NCBI GenBank assembly: GCA_029706075.1
Contig: JAINUG010000088.1
Coordinates: 806,001 to 870,000, forward strand
Origin: Aldrovandia affinis
Lineage: Eukaryota; Chordata; Actinopteri; Notacanthiformes; Halosauridae
Reading direction: 5' to 3'
Length of the DNA stretch: 64,000 nucleotides
A model generated the notes under the pieces. That model made no database searches and was not told where the DNA came from. It was given only the letters and a program-made list of their open reading frames with translations. Below are positions 46,603 to 58,493 of the stretch, piece by piece. A program made the position numbers and the translations under genes. Each line of letters starts with the position of its first letter. Within the stretch, counting starts at the first letter, position 1.

Positions 46603-48120
46603 CAACGTTCCCTCTAATTTTTCATGTGTCTGAGCATATGCACAAACTCCCTGAGAATTCCTTGGACCACTGTGAGCAACATCAGACGTGCACACTGTGG
46701 CCACACCAATATTACACCTGTCCAAAACCTGAGATCATAACAAGTCACGTAGCTTATTAAAAGAATCAAATTACAGCAGTAATTTCCATTAGATTACTTT
46801 TAATATAAGTGATTAGGCCCACTAACAATGAAAAAGTCAAAAATTGTTTTTCACGAGCTGTGTACTATATTGTCAGGGTGAGGGTCCTGCTCTGGACACA
46901 TTTCAGAGATCAAATTTTGTTCACATTAAAACATTCACATTTTGCATAATGAAATGTGTGCTGTAGCACAAGCATGTGATACAGTGTAAAATTCTAACTC
47001 TGTCTGTAAAATATATACAGTTTTTTATTTAGTTTTTTATATACAGCATTTCTACTACTTATAATCTAGTAACAGCATTTAATGATTAATATCCATAAAT
47101 GAACATTCTTAATAAATGACACTAGCATTTTGTGCACTGTTATGTCTGTGCTCTCATCCACTATCAGGGTATGCCAGGGTGCATTTTTAACATTGCACAT
47201 TGTCTCATTCTGCACTATTTCATTGATTGAGTTTACAAATTCAAAGGCATAATTTTTGCTTCGCCAGCTTTCTGGAATAATCACATATTTTCCCATGTGA
47301 TCGTGGATTTGTTGAACCGCCAGCATTGATGCATTAATTTTGATGGCGAGTAGTATATTGTTGATGAGAATTATAACTTGCTCGGGGTCGGATTTTTTTT
47401 TGTGTGACAGCTCGTTCCTCTTCTCTCGATCTTTGCGCTCTCCTGCAATAATGTACCGATCCCCATTCCCGAGTCTCCGTACAATTCCAACAGCATTCAA
47501 ATGACTTTTCTGCTGAATGTGACGCTTGAGGTAATCCAACTTCCATTCAGTCCACACTTTTCCCTCCGAAAACTCACTTGCTACTTTGGCTTCGCAGCAT
47601 GTTTTGCAGAGCAGCCCTTTCTCACTCGAAAAAGAAAAAATCTTGCCCAGTTTCACCTCTTGTTCCTCTGTTCGCACATACTCCGACAGCCATTCCATCT
47701 TAAAAGAACCGCATTTATTTTTTATTTTGGCTTGGTGAGTGAACGTGCGTTAGTTTCGCCATAACAAGGGATTAGCAGCATTTACCTCTCTGTACTCCGC
47801 AGCACCGTTAGCTGTAAGCTAACATGCAAATCAACAGCACGTCACGTACGCATAAAGCGCTATTTATGACATTGATTGGCTGCGTAAGTAAATACGTGTG
47901 AACCGCATCATATCATTAGCTGGACACTGTTAGTCACCGCCTGTTGTTACCTGTCACTCACTGAGTTGCATTGCAAAATGGTACAGAATAAATGGTTATG
48001 TGTTTATTTTATTTACAGTTCAGGTTTAATTTTATTGTATGCGCTGCATAGATTTGCTGTGCGCGGAGAACGTGGGAGCAGTGCGCGATTGCGCAAGCGC
48101 GCAGCTTAGAGGGAACATTG
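46603..48120 (-). mobile_element. hAT transposon with truncated transposase
   Basis: Inverted ends are caacgttccctctaa on the left and, reversed, caatgttccctctaagctgc on the right. A perfect 8-bp duplication, ctcacgag, flanks them (46595-46602 and 48121-48128). The 1.5-kb element encodes only the first third of a transposase (47066-47698), so it is non-autonomous. Confidence 0.9.
47066..47698 (-). CDS. Truncated hAT transposase (zinc finger and start of catalytic region)
   Basis: The frame is 210 codons. Residues 31-66 form a zinc finger of the BED/TTF kind (CKTC ... HIQQKSH). The middle part is basic (RKDREKRNELSHKKK), and the end reaches DESTDI, the first catalytic Asp block of the ZNF862/ZMYM-like hAT group. 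It then runs out in unrelated residues and a stop. Full-length relatives are 600-900 residues, so dimerisation and catalytic parts are missing. It may still bind element ends if expressed, which is inference. Confidence 0.7.
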   Translation of the reverse strand: MEWLSEYVRTEEQEVKLGKIFSFSSEKGLLCKTCCEAKVASEFSEGKVWTEWKLDYLKRHIQQKSHLNAVGIVRRLGNGDRYIIAGERKDREKRNELSHKKKSDPEQVIILINNILLAIKINASMLAVQQIHDHMGKYVIIPESWRSKNYAFEFVNSINEIVQNETMCNVKNAPWHTLIVDESTDITVHKMLVSFIKNVHLWILIIKCCY

Positions 48121-48128
48121 CTCACGAG

Positions 48129-48620
48129 TCTTCACGGTACTGATGATTCAGGATCCGCCAACCTGAACCCAAAGCCCGACCATTTTGTTTAAAGCCAAAG
48201 TATTGGGAGCCTGGGGCTCAGGAGGTGACGCCCATCAGCAGCCCTGCTGTGACCGGTGCCGAGGTGCTGACGGGAGGGAGCGGCATGGTTAGGGCTCACC
48301 GTGACTGCGGTAGAAAAATGGTAGCGAGGTGAGGGAAATGGGAGTGATCTGCAGGATTAGGAGCTCCCTGCACAACCCACCACCCACCCACCCCTGACTG
48401 CATGCCCACCTCCCCAACGCGCACTGCCCAGTGATGAGTCGCCAATCAGATCGCTACATTCTGTCAATTTAAGTATGTATTTATTGCCAACATTCACTGA
48501 CTTGAATAAAGCTATGAGTTATTCAAATGACATGTAGATGTATGAGAATAAATAAATGATCTGGTTTCACTAACAATACTGTGAAGTGACTACGGGAGGG
48601 ACAGCAAATTGAACTTCTGG
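48129..48620. other. Intergenic or intronic stretch, nothing recognised
   Basis: No repeat family or coding signal is seen. Confidence 0.3.
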
Positions 48621-48630
48621 AAAGTGGCAG

Positions 48631-48998
48631 TGAGAGTATAGTGTAATATATTTAGTGGCAGTGAGAGTATAGTGTAATATAGTTTGAGTGGTGGTGAGAG
48701 TATAGTGCAGGGGTATTCAAATCAGGCCTCCAGGTTTGCAGTGTCTGCAGGTATTTGCTCCACCACCTGATTTCACTAATTAGCTCGCTTCCTGGACCAA
48801 GGAGGTAAACTAATTATTCGAAATCAGGTGGTGTAGTGCGTGGTTGGAGCAAATACCTGCAGACAATGCAAACCTCGAGGCCTGATTTGAATACCCCCAG
48901 TATAGTGTAATATAGTTCAAGCGGTAGTGAGAGTATAGTGTAATATAGTTTAAGCGGTAGTGAGAGTATAGTGTAATATAGTTTGAGTGGCGGTGAGG
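48631..48998 (+). repeat. 33-bp minisatellite interrupted by a MITE
   Basis: Units of the form agtgagagtatagtgtaata plus tagtttgagtggc occur about five times, three to the left and the rest to the right of a palindromic element at 48708-48898. Confidence 0.85.
48708..48898. mobile_element. Palindromic hAT-like MITE
   Basis: The left arm (caggggtattcaaatcaggc ... aggtatttgctcca) is mirrored by the right arm (tggagcaaatacctgcag ... gcctgatttgaataccccc). The flanking agtatagtg on both sides (48699-48707 and 48899-48907) fits an 8-9 bp duplication, although it is also part of the surrounding minisatellite unit. Confidence 0.85.
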
Positions 48999-49439
48999 AG
49001 CTATATTTTTATGTGGCAGAGAGAGAGAGTATTGTGTTGATATCAATGGTTTCAGGTAATGGTACGAGTCCAAATTCCTTTTATTTGCACTTGTTTATGA
49101 TCTCTCTGCCTCAGCTCAGCAGGGTGGCTGCTGGCTGCACTGTGTAAGAATGAAACTGCAGGCCTGATGCTATAAAACATAATTGGATGTTTTATTTGTT
49201 AAAGAAAATGCATTTTCCCTCAGAGATGCAGCTCGCTTGTGTTTGTTTCCGGTAGTTTCCGTTAGCCGCTGTCCCTTCCTGCGTGTCTCATGTGCAGAGG
49301 ATGGAAGCCTCTGTACTCTGAGACGCACGGACACTGCAGTGTGTGAAAACAGGGGGAAAGGCTGACCTCTGACCTCACACAGGATGGAGAGAGAGAGTCA
49401 CAATTCCTGCTGTCAAGGATACAGGATATTAGAACACAG

Positions 49440-49680
49440 AGCACACACACTAATACACCTGCCCACACGCACATGCATATGCACATGCACATTTTTTTAA
49501 ATTTATTTACATGCACATCTCTTCTTCCCCCACACACACACACACCCACACACGTACATCTGCCCATGCACATATACACATCGACTTACACACACACACA
49601 CACATGCATACATATACATACGCACACGCACACAAACACACACACACAGACAGACACACACGTGCGTGCAGTCACTCATT
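49440..49680 (+). repeat. CA-rich microsatellite tract
   Basis: Imperfect CA repeats with acatgcaca-type interruptions lie about 110 bp upstream of the gprc5b coding exon, in its first intron. Confidence 0.85.
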
Positions 49681-49790
49681 CTTCCAGCCGATAAGTGGGC
49701 ATCAGTGTAATCAGTTGATCATGTTGTACTGTGTCTGCCTCCCCCTCCTCCCTCATCCTCTCTCTCTCCCCTCCCCGTCTCCAGTCAGTG

Positions 49791-52700
49791 ATGGCAGGAT
49801 TCCCTGTTCTGCTCCTCCTGTTCTCCCTGGTGGGCGGCGGCCTTTCAGAGCAGGAGACGCTGGTGCCATTTGGCTGCGGCGCACTGGGCCTGCGGCGGCC
49901 CTACACCAGGCTGTGTGATCTGGAGGCGGTGTGGGGGGTAGTGGTGGAGGCAGTGGCGGGTGGCGGGGTGCTGGCGGCCCTGCTGCTGGGCCTGGTGCTC
50001 CTGGGGCGGATACGCTCCATCACCGAGGCAGAGAAGCGCAGCGGCGTGGGGCCCCTCCTCCTCCTCCTGGCAGGGGTCACAGGCCTCTTCGCCCTCAGCT
50101 TCGCCTACCTGGTGGAGCAGGACGAGCGGCTCTGCGTGGTGCGCCGCGCCCTATGGGGGGTGCTGTTCGCCCTCTGCTTCTCCTGCCTGCTGGCGCAGGG
50201 CTGGCGGGTGCGGCGGCTGGCGCGGCAGGGCCGGAGCCCTGGCGGGTGCGTGCTGGTGTGCCTGGCGCTGGGGCTGACCCTGGTGCAGGGCATTGTGGCG
50301 GCCGAGTGGCTCCTGTTGACCGTGCTGCGACTGGGCCAGCCGGCCTGCCAGTTCCAGCCGCCGGACTTCGCCCTGGCCTGCACCTACGTGCTGGCGCTGC
50401 TGCTGGCGGCGCTGGGAGCGTCGGCCCTGGCGCTGTGCGTGAAAGAGCGGCGGTGGAGGTGCAGCGGGGTGTGGCTGCTCGTCTCCTGCCTGGCGTCCAT
50501 GCTGCTGTGGGCTGCCTGGCTGGGCTTCTATCTCTACGGCAACGAGGCACTGGGCCACTCCCCGGACTGGGATGAGCCAGCGCTGGCCGTGGCGCTGGTG
50601 GCACAGGGCTGGGTGCTGCTGCTCTTTCACGCCGTCCCCGAGGCCCACTCCTGCCTGCGCCCTGCCCCCCAGCCCTCTGCCCCCGACTACTTCGACACTT
50701 CCCAGGCCCCGCCCCGCATAAGGGAGACCAGCTTCGACGAGGACGTTCCCCTCTCACACCGACAGTTTGTGGAGAACCAGGCGTTCGCCTTCGACGAGCA
50801 CAGCGCAGGTATGGGCGGCAGTGGTACTTCAAATATTATCCATGACAACAGTGTTTTTCCTTTTCGAAAGAATGCCATATTGTGTAATGTGGAAGTTAAC
50901 TGGCGTTTTTAAAAATGAAGATTCGGGCGAGGGAATTTCAGAAAATCCCATCTCTCACACCCAGCTCGCTAAACCGTTTTCTCTACTCGTATAGAAACCC
51001 CACATTCTGTACCTGCACCCTCCTCCACCCCTCCTATCAACTGTTTCTGGCATCACTCCTCCTCATCCCAACCTTCTTCTTCCTCTTCCTCTTCCTGCTC
51101 TGTGCGGTCCTCGGGGGGGTCAGCAACCTCATTCTAAAGGCCAGGTGTGATCCCTACTTTGGACTCCCGAGCACAAAAATTCAAAATCAATACTTAAATA
51201 CCATAAGCTCAAGACCTTTTTTTCCTGGAAGTTCTTTTTTATCCCGAATTATCAGACTACAGCTTGTGTGTGTGTGTGTGTGTTTGGAATATGCAGAGTG
51301 TGTGAGAGCCACCAGGTAACCCTTTGTGACCGCACTGCTCTGTGTCTGCAGGGCTGCGTGCGGGGGGGAACGGGAGCAGCAGCACCGCGCCCAGGCCCAG
51401 CGCTCCCTTCCGCAGCAATGTCTACCAGCCCACCGAGATGACCATGATCCTGAATGGGGGCGCAGTGAGTACTGCAGCCTGTCCTTACACACAGCCACAG
51501 AGTACACACAATCACAGACAAACACATATCTCACAGACCCACACTATAACTCTCACAAAAAAACATGACTCACAGACATACAGTGGGTATAAAAAGTATT
51601 CACCCCCTTTGGCATTTTTCACATTTTATTTTCTCACTTCATGGAATCAAAATGGATTTAATTGGAATTTCTTGCCACTGATCAACACAAAATACTCTCA
51701 AAACAAAGTAAACAACTCAAAAGCTTTTTCTTAATTCATTACAAATATAATACAGACAATAATTGATTCCAAAACCTCTTAAATGAAAGGAATTCCCCTC
51801 AACAATTGTTCCACGAGTGGTATCCCTAATGTTGGCAGGTCTGTAACACACATATTCGAATACTATTTGAACGAATCTACCTTTTTGCAGAATATCAGAT
51901 TTTTTTGTTAAAGTGACAGCCCTATCACAGATACCCTCTCACACACACAGTAAGAACATAAGAACATAAGAATACATAATGATGAGAACGGGCCGTTCGG
52001 CCCATCTAGGCTCATCATGCCCTAATTCTAAAGAGTATCTAGTACTAATAATATTACAACCCATAGGGTGCACACACTCACAGACAATCCATTATAACTC
52101 ACAGACAAACACATACCTCACCAGTACAGCTCAAATGCATGCACATACAGGCATGTATACAGAAGGGTCCCTCAGGGCAGCGGATGGCGTAGCGGTCTAA
52201 CGCACCACACTTTGGCTGGTCCGGTGAGGTGTGCGCTGCCTGTCAGGGACGCGGTTTGAAACCCGCGTCTCTACCAGACCGGCCCTGGTTGTCAGCCCTG
52301 ATCAGAGGCGGCATTTGGCTGTCCGCCTCCGGGGGAAGGGGGAGGGTGAGCCGGTATGAGTCCGTCGAGGAGCAGGTAAAGGCATCCGTGGTAGAATTCT
52401 GTCTCAGAAGAGGCGGATCAATCGCCCCGGAAAGAGTGTCTCGACCCGGAGGACGGGCGGCGGACTCGTGGGGGAGGGGAATTGAGATAAATAGAGGGTA
52501 TAATTGGCAACCAAATTGGGAGAAAAACAGGAAAAAATGAGAAATAAATTAATTTTAATAAAAGAAGGGTCCCTCAGCTCTGTGTATATGAGTGTTTGTG
52601 TGTTTGTGTTTGTGTGTGTGTGTGTGTGTCACAGTGCAGTGACTATGACTGTGAGTGTGACAGCTCTCTCTATATAAGTAAGTTCACCCTGCTGCAGTCC

Positions 52701-53782
52701 CTCTCCTGAGTGATACTCCCTGTCCACAGGGTTGTCGGGCCCCAGTTTCCCCCAGGATGGATGGGGACTGTGGGTTTCGCCAGTGGCTGCCCTCCAATCA
52801 CACTGTTATAAATAAGCAGACTCTGACTGTGCAGAACGGGAGCCAGGGAAGGGAGATACAAGCTGATTCAATGCCTCCCTAGCGCTCAGGGAACGCACGT
52901 GTCCATTAGCAGTCTCACAGTCAGCCCCACGAATGCTATGCTGCAGATACACACACACAAACACACATGCATGCTCATACACACACACTCACACGCACAG
53001 ACACACTCTTGTATGCACACACACAAACACACACGCACGCTCATATACACGCACACACACACACACTCACACACACACTCACAAACACACTCTCATATGC
53101 ACACACACACATACACATGCACACGCACACACACCCTGCTGAGTCGCACATCATAGTCAGAGCCAGGTGGTCAGGCTGGTTCAACACTGGGCAGGGATGG
53201 ACATTCCCTTGCTCCAAATGTGGCAGACTGACCGGTATATAGTATATTTAGCTTCTATTGAGGACCAGAGGACCAGATGTGTGTGTGTATATGTGCATGT
53301 TTTGTGAAAGAGATAAAAGGGCAAGACACATCAGCTGCAAATGCATTTGCAAAGATACTCAGAATTTCATTCATAAATGAATGAGTTTCAATGAGGTGGT
53401 CACAGAGGCTTGGGTGGGGTTAACTGTTAAGCTGGTTTTGGTCACATCCTCCATCAGGGAGGGGTTTTGGAGGGGGGGGGGGGCATCCTGGGTCAAAAAT
53501 GGTGCAGGTTGGCGACGTGCATTTTTACAGGCAGGGAGGGGAGCAAGGCAACTGTTGGCTGTGCTTGAAATGCACTTGCATTGGACTTTCCCCCACTGTG
53601 GTAGTTGTAAGGAGTGGTTGGACTAACAGGTTAATCTCTGCAGTATTGACCTGCAATCGAGCAGGTTAAACCAGGAGAAAATTAACTCAAACTAACTTCT
53701 CAAGGACTAACTTCCTGTCCGTCTGCCTGTCCCTCAGGTCCCGTCTGCCCCCCCCACCTACACGGGGAGGCAGCTGTGGTGA
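49791..53782 (+). CDS. gprc5b: GPRC5B-type orphan class C receptor (three coding exons)
   Basis: It encodes a seven-helix plasma-membrane protein of the RAIG/GPRC5 group, class C receptors with a very short N-terminus. Mammalian GPRC5B is found in brain and adipose tissue and signals through Fyn and other partners. Coding exons 49791-50808, 51352-51464 and 53738-53782 join to 391 residues (human 403). Signal peptide ~1-19; helices near 47-72, 87-108, 117-138, 150-179, 193-216, 226-249 and 263-285; then a cytoplasmic tail. LWGVLFALCFSCLL, DYFDTSQ, ENQAFAFDEH, SAPFRSNVYQPTEM and the end YTGRQLW match GPRC5B, not GPRC5C or A. The ATG at 49791 is preferred over an upstream frame ATG because an acceptor (ccccgtctccag) ends at 49784, so upstream codons are intronic. 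Third positions are extremely GC-rich. A weak AATAAA lies at 55187. Confidence 0.93.
51582..51790 (+). repeat. Left end of a Tc1-type transposon in gprc5b intron 2
   Basis: It begins acagtgggtataaaaagtat and tcaccccctttgg, then runs through cttcatggaatcaaaatgga and cttgccactgatcaacacaa. It is the inverted counterpart of the right end at 33060-33168. No transposase follows. Confidence 0.75.
51950..52075 (+). repeat. Retroposon relic with ttcggcccatct motif
   Basis: The segment taagaacataagaatacata ... cgggccgttcggcccatcta is a widely repeated motif in fish genomes, probably the end of a CR1/SINE-type retroposon. I recognise the motif but not the exact family. Confidence 0.45.
52176..52562 (+). 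repeat. Full-length tRNA-derived SINE, gcgtagcgg-head type, in gprc5b intron 2
   Basis: The head is gcggatggcgtagcggtcta, the B-box region gcggtttgaaacccgc, the body gggggaagggggagggtgag and the tail ataattggcaaccaaattgg plus an A-rich end. A perfect 15-bp duplication, agaagggtccctcag, flanks it (52161-52175 and 52563-52577). Confidence 0.92.
52930..53135 (+). repeat. CA-rich microsatellite in gprc5b intron 2
   Basis: Imperfect CA repeats with gcatgctcata-type interruptions. His/Thr-rich open frames across them are not coding. A shorter (TG)n lies at 52600-52630. Confidence 0.85.
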
Positions 53783-55200
53783 AGGAGGGGTGGGAAGATG
53801 AGAAGAGAAGAGGAGACGAGGTGCCTGTGTCCAGGGGATGATGAAGGTTCTTTTTTTCGGTACCAACAGGGACCCATGAAGTGCCGTGTACAGAGAGACA
53901 GAGGTAGCTGGGGATGCTCTTCACACCACTGTGTGAGACAGGGACAAGGCTGGGACTTGGGACTCTGGGGGGGAGGGGGCAGGGCTTCTATAGAGGACAG
54001 GGTAAAAGCTAAGATACACCAGAAAGTTAGTAACTCACCGCAGGCAATATGTGTTTTTTATTTTCTCTTTTTGAAAACCTCTGGAAACTGTATGAGGGAA
54101 GGATTGAGTTTCTGAAGGCTGAGAAAAGCTGCACTTCTTTTTTCACAGCACTAATATAAAAGTGGTAATAATCTCCCAGTGAGTTTCAGTTTACAGCATT
54201 GCAAATGGATACTGTGGAACATAAGCCTTTGTGATTTTGACTGATTCTTATTTATAGAGGTGTCCATAATATTGATATTATATAGCTATAGCTGTATAAG
54301 TTAGCTTTTTACTTTTCGTCTAGTCAGAGAAACAGTTCTGGTGTAAAATGGGGCTAATTTGGATCTACTTTATCATTGAGGCTACACATACTGCAAAATG
54401 TATGCATTCACTACTGCAAGACGCTTTGGATAAAAGCATCTGCTAAATGGCATATGTTATATGTTATGTTGATCTCTCCCCCACGCCCACACATCCTGAG
54501 ACACATTGACCCTTAACGCCTCACTTCAGCTGGACATTTGTCCTCTCAGGGGAGTGGATTGCAGGTAAACAGACCTGAACATCACCTGACTCGCCAGAGA
54601 ATCCCACCTGAATGTCATCCGGGCTGGTGTCGGATCCCCAAACTGAACGCGGGGGAGGGTGGGGGTCGTTTGGTGTCAGTGGAAGGTCTCAGCTCTCCAC
54701 TTCCTGCTCCTGGGAAGGTGGGGCAGCTGTTAATCAGCTGAAAGCAGGCAGGACTGTGAATCTGAGCTGAGCCTTTATGTGGTCTGACCATCAGGAGACC
54801 GAGTACGGGTGTGTTCAACCAGAAAACTGTGACTGGGTTACGCTGAAACCGCTTTTTAACAGTTGTGTTTGGATAAAAACAGCCGACTCCAAGGACAAAA
54901 ACATAATCTCAGGTTTTCAGCTAATTTCTGAAAAAGGAGTGTTAGTGCCAGTGTTTTGATATTTCCAGCCACCTCTCCTCTGGCAGCGCTGAGACCTTTT
55001 CTCTACAAATACATTTGATCACAACAATCCTCAAAATGTACTTTTGTAAAAGAATTTGGCATCTCGGTCAGAAAGACAGTCAAAGTTCGGTCACAAGATT
55101 TTTCCTGACCATTGCTCAGTAGGGGGACAGAAATGTCAAAATTGCCCGACCTCGGTCAGTCGTGAATAATGCTTTTTGGGTCAGATAATAAAAAACACAG
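53783..55200 (+). other. Probable gprc5b 3' untranslated region
   Basis: The last gprc5b exon continues from the stop at 53782. The first AATAAA I see is at 55187 (gataataaaaaac), which would give a UTR of 1.4 kb. A SINE/L2-type tail fragment (gacgctttggataaaagcat, 54418-54450) lies within it. The end of transcription is uncertain. Confidence 0.35.
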
Positions 55201-58190
55201 CCAGAGCCTGTCACAATTCTGGACAGTGGAGAGGTTGGGATTGGAGGGAAAGGATAAGGGTATTGGTGAACTGTGAATCACGGTCAGACAGCTGCCGTCT
55301 CCTGTTCCTCTTACAGTGGAGGCTGATACAAGGCTTGGATTCCTTTCTGCTGTATAGTGCTTCATGTGGTGGACTTACTTTTGTGCACTCAAGGTTAATA
55401 TAATTAACAGAGATTTAGGGATACATTCAATCACTCCGGTTGTTTAATGAGATCGTTTTTTTGTGATAACTAAAAGGTTTTATGAGAAGTGCACAAAGGT
55501 ACAGCTGCCACATTAGATGGAGTCAAGTAAAAAGGACATAGCTGCTAATGGGTGAGCAAGGATCCTTAGCAAGGATTTAAATGAGCAAGCTTGTTAATCA
55601 TGCAAACCAATCAAAACCAGGTTCAAGATCATTAGCAGAGGAAGGTCAGTTCTCATCCTCCCGTTTCTATCTCACCACCCACCACTGTCCTTCATGGCAT
55701 TTTATTTGCAGTGTTCACATTGAAGCGCCATTGTGCTATGCATGGGAGAAGAAGGGTAAGGAGATGCTTATATTTTTTCATTGATTTTGGCTGCGAGTGG
55801 ATCAGCCTCCCTCCCTCATTGGGCAACTCCCTTCAAAGTAATATCAGTTCTTTCTTTTTCCACTAGGGGCAGAAAGGTCAGCAAAATAGCTGGCCTGTTC
55901 AGTTATTGTTCATTTTGTTTATTGGCTCTAAAATGGTGGCTTTAGATGAGATCAGCACCGTAAGGAGGGGCCACAGAAGGACGGTGTCCATGTCATGGAG
56001 ACACAGTGGGCCAACCATCCCAGTGTCTTGCTGGAGATAATGCTGTGAAAGACCATTTATGGGTTTGTGTGCAGTGGAGGAGGGTCATGGTCATGGTCAA
56101 GGCCATAACAGAGGAGGGTCAGGAGCTCAAACTAAGCGAAAGCTAAAAACTTAGCTGTAAACTATCAATTTATCATAAAGCTCTTTTTGAGCTGGCATGC
56201 CGGTTTAACCATGTCTACCTTCTGTAACCTTTGCGCACTTTGCATAAACATTTTAATCACAACAAAAATAACAGTTTAAGGTTAATTCCAAGCTCTGATC
56301 CTTTTTATGTAATCAAAATGTTTGAATACATCCCAGTCTCTCTGCTGCAATTAAAATGATTTAATGTGAAGCATGCAGGCAATTCTACCACATAAGATGC
56401 AGTTAGATAAAAAGCAGATCAGTTGCAGATCCTTATTTAAACTTACACTCATTAAAAAACAGGTTCAGAGTGACGAGGAGATTAAATGCTTTCAGCCTCC
56501 TATATTACAAGTTCACAAGCCTCTACCACAGATTCTGTAGAATAGCCAGATGTTCAGCCCCACATTCTTAACATTGAAAGCTTAGTCTGTTTAGCGTTGA
56601 AGCTGAAATGTTCCTATTTAGCGCATCTTAGTAGTATTCATGAAAGGGCAGGACCAAAGGACAGTACATATAGCAATGGATGTTCTGTCTTTGGGCACTC
56701 CTCTTTGTGAATATTCATCAACTGTAATATCACACCGGAAGCTCCTGTTACCAACTTGGAATCTCAGAGTAAGGAAGTAGAGAGGAATGCAAGGAAAGCA
56801 GGAGACAACCATCTGGTTACTATAGAGAATCTGTGCCTCCGCTGTCCTTAACTGTACCAAGCTGTGATCTCAGCATCTGTGAGAAACAGAGCTATGAGGG
56901 AACAGTGTGTAAAGATGAGGGTGGTACTGTAATTGAGACCCAGTTTCTGTGAGAGACAGTAGCCTACTGTGACTTCTTCCTGACAGCCAAATATATGCGT
57001 GAGGGAGACAGTCTGTACCGTCATTATTATAACAAGACGATACTCTCTATTCTCGTTGTGCCATGAGAATCCCTGTGTTTCTCCTAATACACCTTCAGTG
57101 GACAGTAGAGAACCATTGTCAGATTCAATTCAGCTGTAGTGTTGTGAAAATTATGTATTTTTTAAACATTAGATTACAACTAGTCCATCAAATGTACACT
57201 ACCCTTTCTAATATAAACTACAGTTATGAATTTACATTATTCAATGTGTGACTGGATTGTTTGGTTTATGAAATGTTTGGTTGCTGTTTTTTCAGGAGTT
57301 GTCACTATAAACTATTTAAAATTCTGTAAATTTGCTGAAATATTTCTAGTCCTATTTTCATTTCAATGTATGGAACTGTGGAAATATTGGTATATATTCA
57401 GAAAGATATTTTTTTTCCCCCTGACTGTTTTTTTGTACATTTGACTCTGGCCTAGGTGCAGTGACTCTCCTATCACCAGTTAATGTTCTGCTGTGACAGA
57501 TACATTGGTAGATTTTCATAAATGAAGTGTTTGTTGTGTATTGAGTATTGGGATTGTTGTGGGGTCTTTTATTGCACTTTATGCATCTGACTGTACTGAT
57601 GTGAGAAGCAGTGAACAATCCCTGGGTCTCCCTGGTCAATGCTGCAAATGCAAAGCTATACCACAGTACAAGCTTAAGATCCAAGATTATATCAGGACAG
57701 GCCCCATGAGTAGGTTTGGAGAATTTTCACAGACACACTTGTCTGTGTTTCATTCTCCAATGAACATGGGTTAGTCATGATATTTCCTTAATTGCATGGC
57801 AAAAGATTTGGTCAATAACCATTCCTTAGTTTTTTTACAAAAGAGCACTCAAATTTGTGCATTCACGTCTCTAAGAGGATATGCTATATTAGTATTGAAC
57901 CTAGCTTTCACCTGATTAAAAAATACATTTTAATGCTACTTTTAATGCAAAAAAATCACTAAAACTATTCAAGCGAGACGATCTTGTTGGGTATGTTTTA
58001 AAAACTGTAGTCAGCATTTTAAAGGGTATTTAATTTTTCAGAAATGAAAGCTGAAATCCTCAAAGCCTACCCATAAGACCTATAGCGCTATAGTAAAGAC
58101 TGTCATACTAGTTAGCTAGCTATCTGTAAGGCCTACAGCACCACACTGCATGGTCTCTCTACCAAGGGGACCACACCCAGACATACACGA
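55201..58190. other. Long stretch without recognised genes
   Basis: I see no coding frame with domain, splice context or codon bias, and no repeat family. AT-rich throughout. Confidence 0.35.
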
Positions 58191-58197
58191 CTGATCT

Positions 58198-58493
58198 GGG
58201 GCCATATTCATAAAGCATCTTTGTGTAAGAGTGCTGATCTGTGATCAGTTTAGCATTTTAGGAAGGTTCGGATAGGGACAGGAAAACCTGGGGCCGTATG
58301 TACAAAGATTATAAGAGTAGGAGTGCTGATCTAGGATCAGTTTAGCCTTTTAGCTTATAATGAATATGGTTAGGATATGGACTGGGGAAACCTGATCCTA
58401 GATCAGCACTGCTACTCTTAGAATCTTTGTACATACGGCCCCTGATCTTAGATCAGCACTCCTACTCTGAGATGCTTTATGAATACAGGCCCA
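58198..58493. mobile_element. Palindromic MITE carrying a nested MITE of the same family
   Basis: Outer arms: ggggccatattcataaagca ... gtgctgatctgtgatcagtt on the left, and gatcttagatcagcactcct ... tgctttatgaatacaggccc on the right. A second palindrome of the same design (58290-58442) sits between them. Confidence 0.8.
58290..58442. mobile_element. Inner palindromic MITE
   Basis: Arms ggggccgtatgtacaaagat ... gtgctgatctaggatcagtt and gatcctagatcagcactgct ... ctttgtacatacggcccc. The break in the outer copy falls in its aaacct/gatc segment, and cct appears on both sides of the inner copy, consistent with a very short duplication. Confidence 0.75.

Noticed and set aside
49731-49790. ATG at 49731 as the gprc5b start
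   Set aside because: The 20 extra codons lie in the polypyrimidine tract before the acceptor at 49783-49784; the next ATG gives a proper signal peptide.
49931-50832. Long alternative and - strand frames over the gprc5b exon
   Set aside because: They are shadows caused by very high GC at third positions; residues are Gly/Arg/Pro/Ala-rich with no family resemblance.
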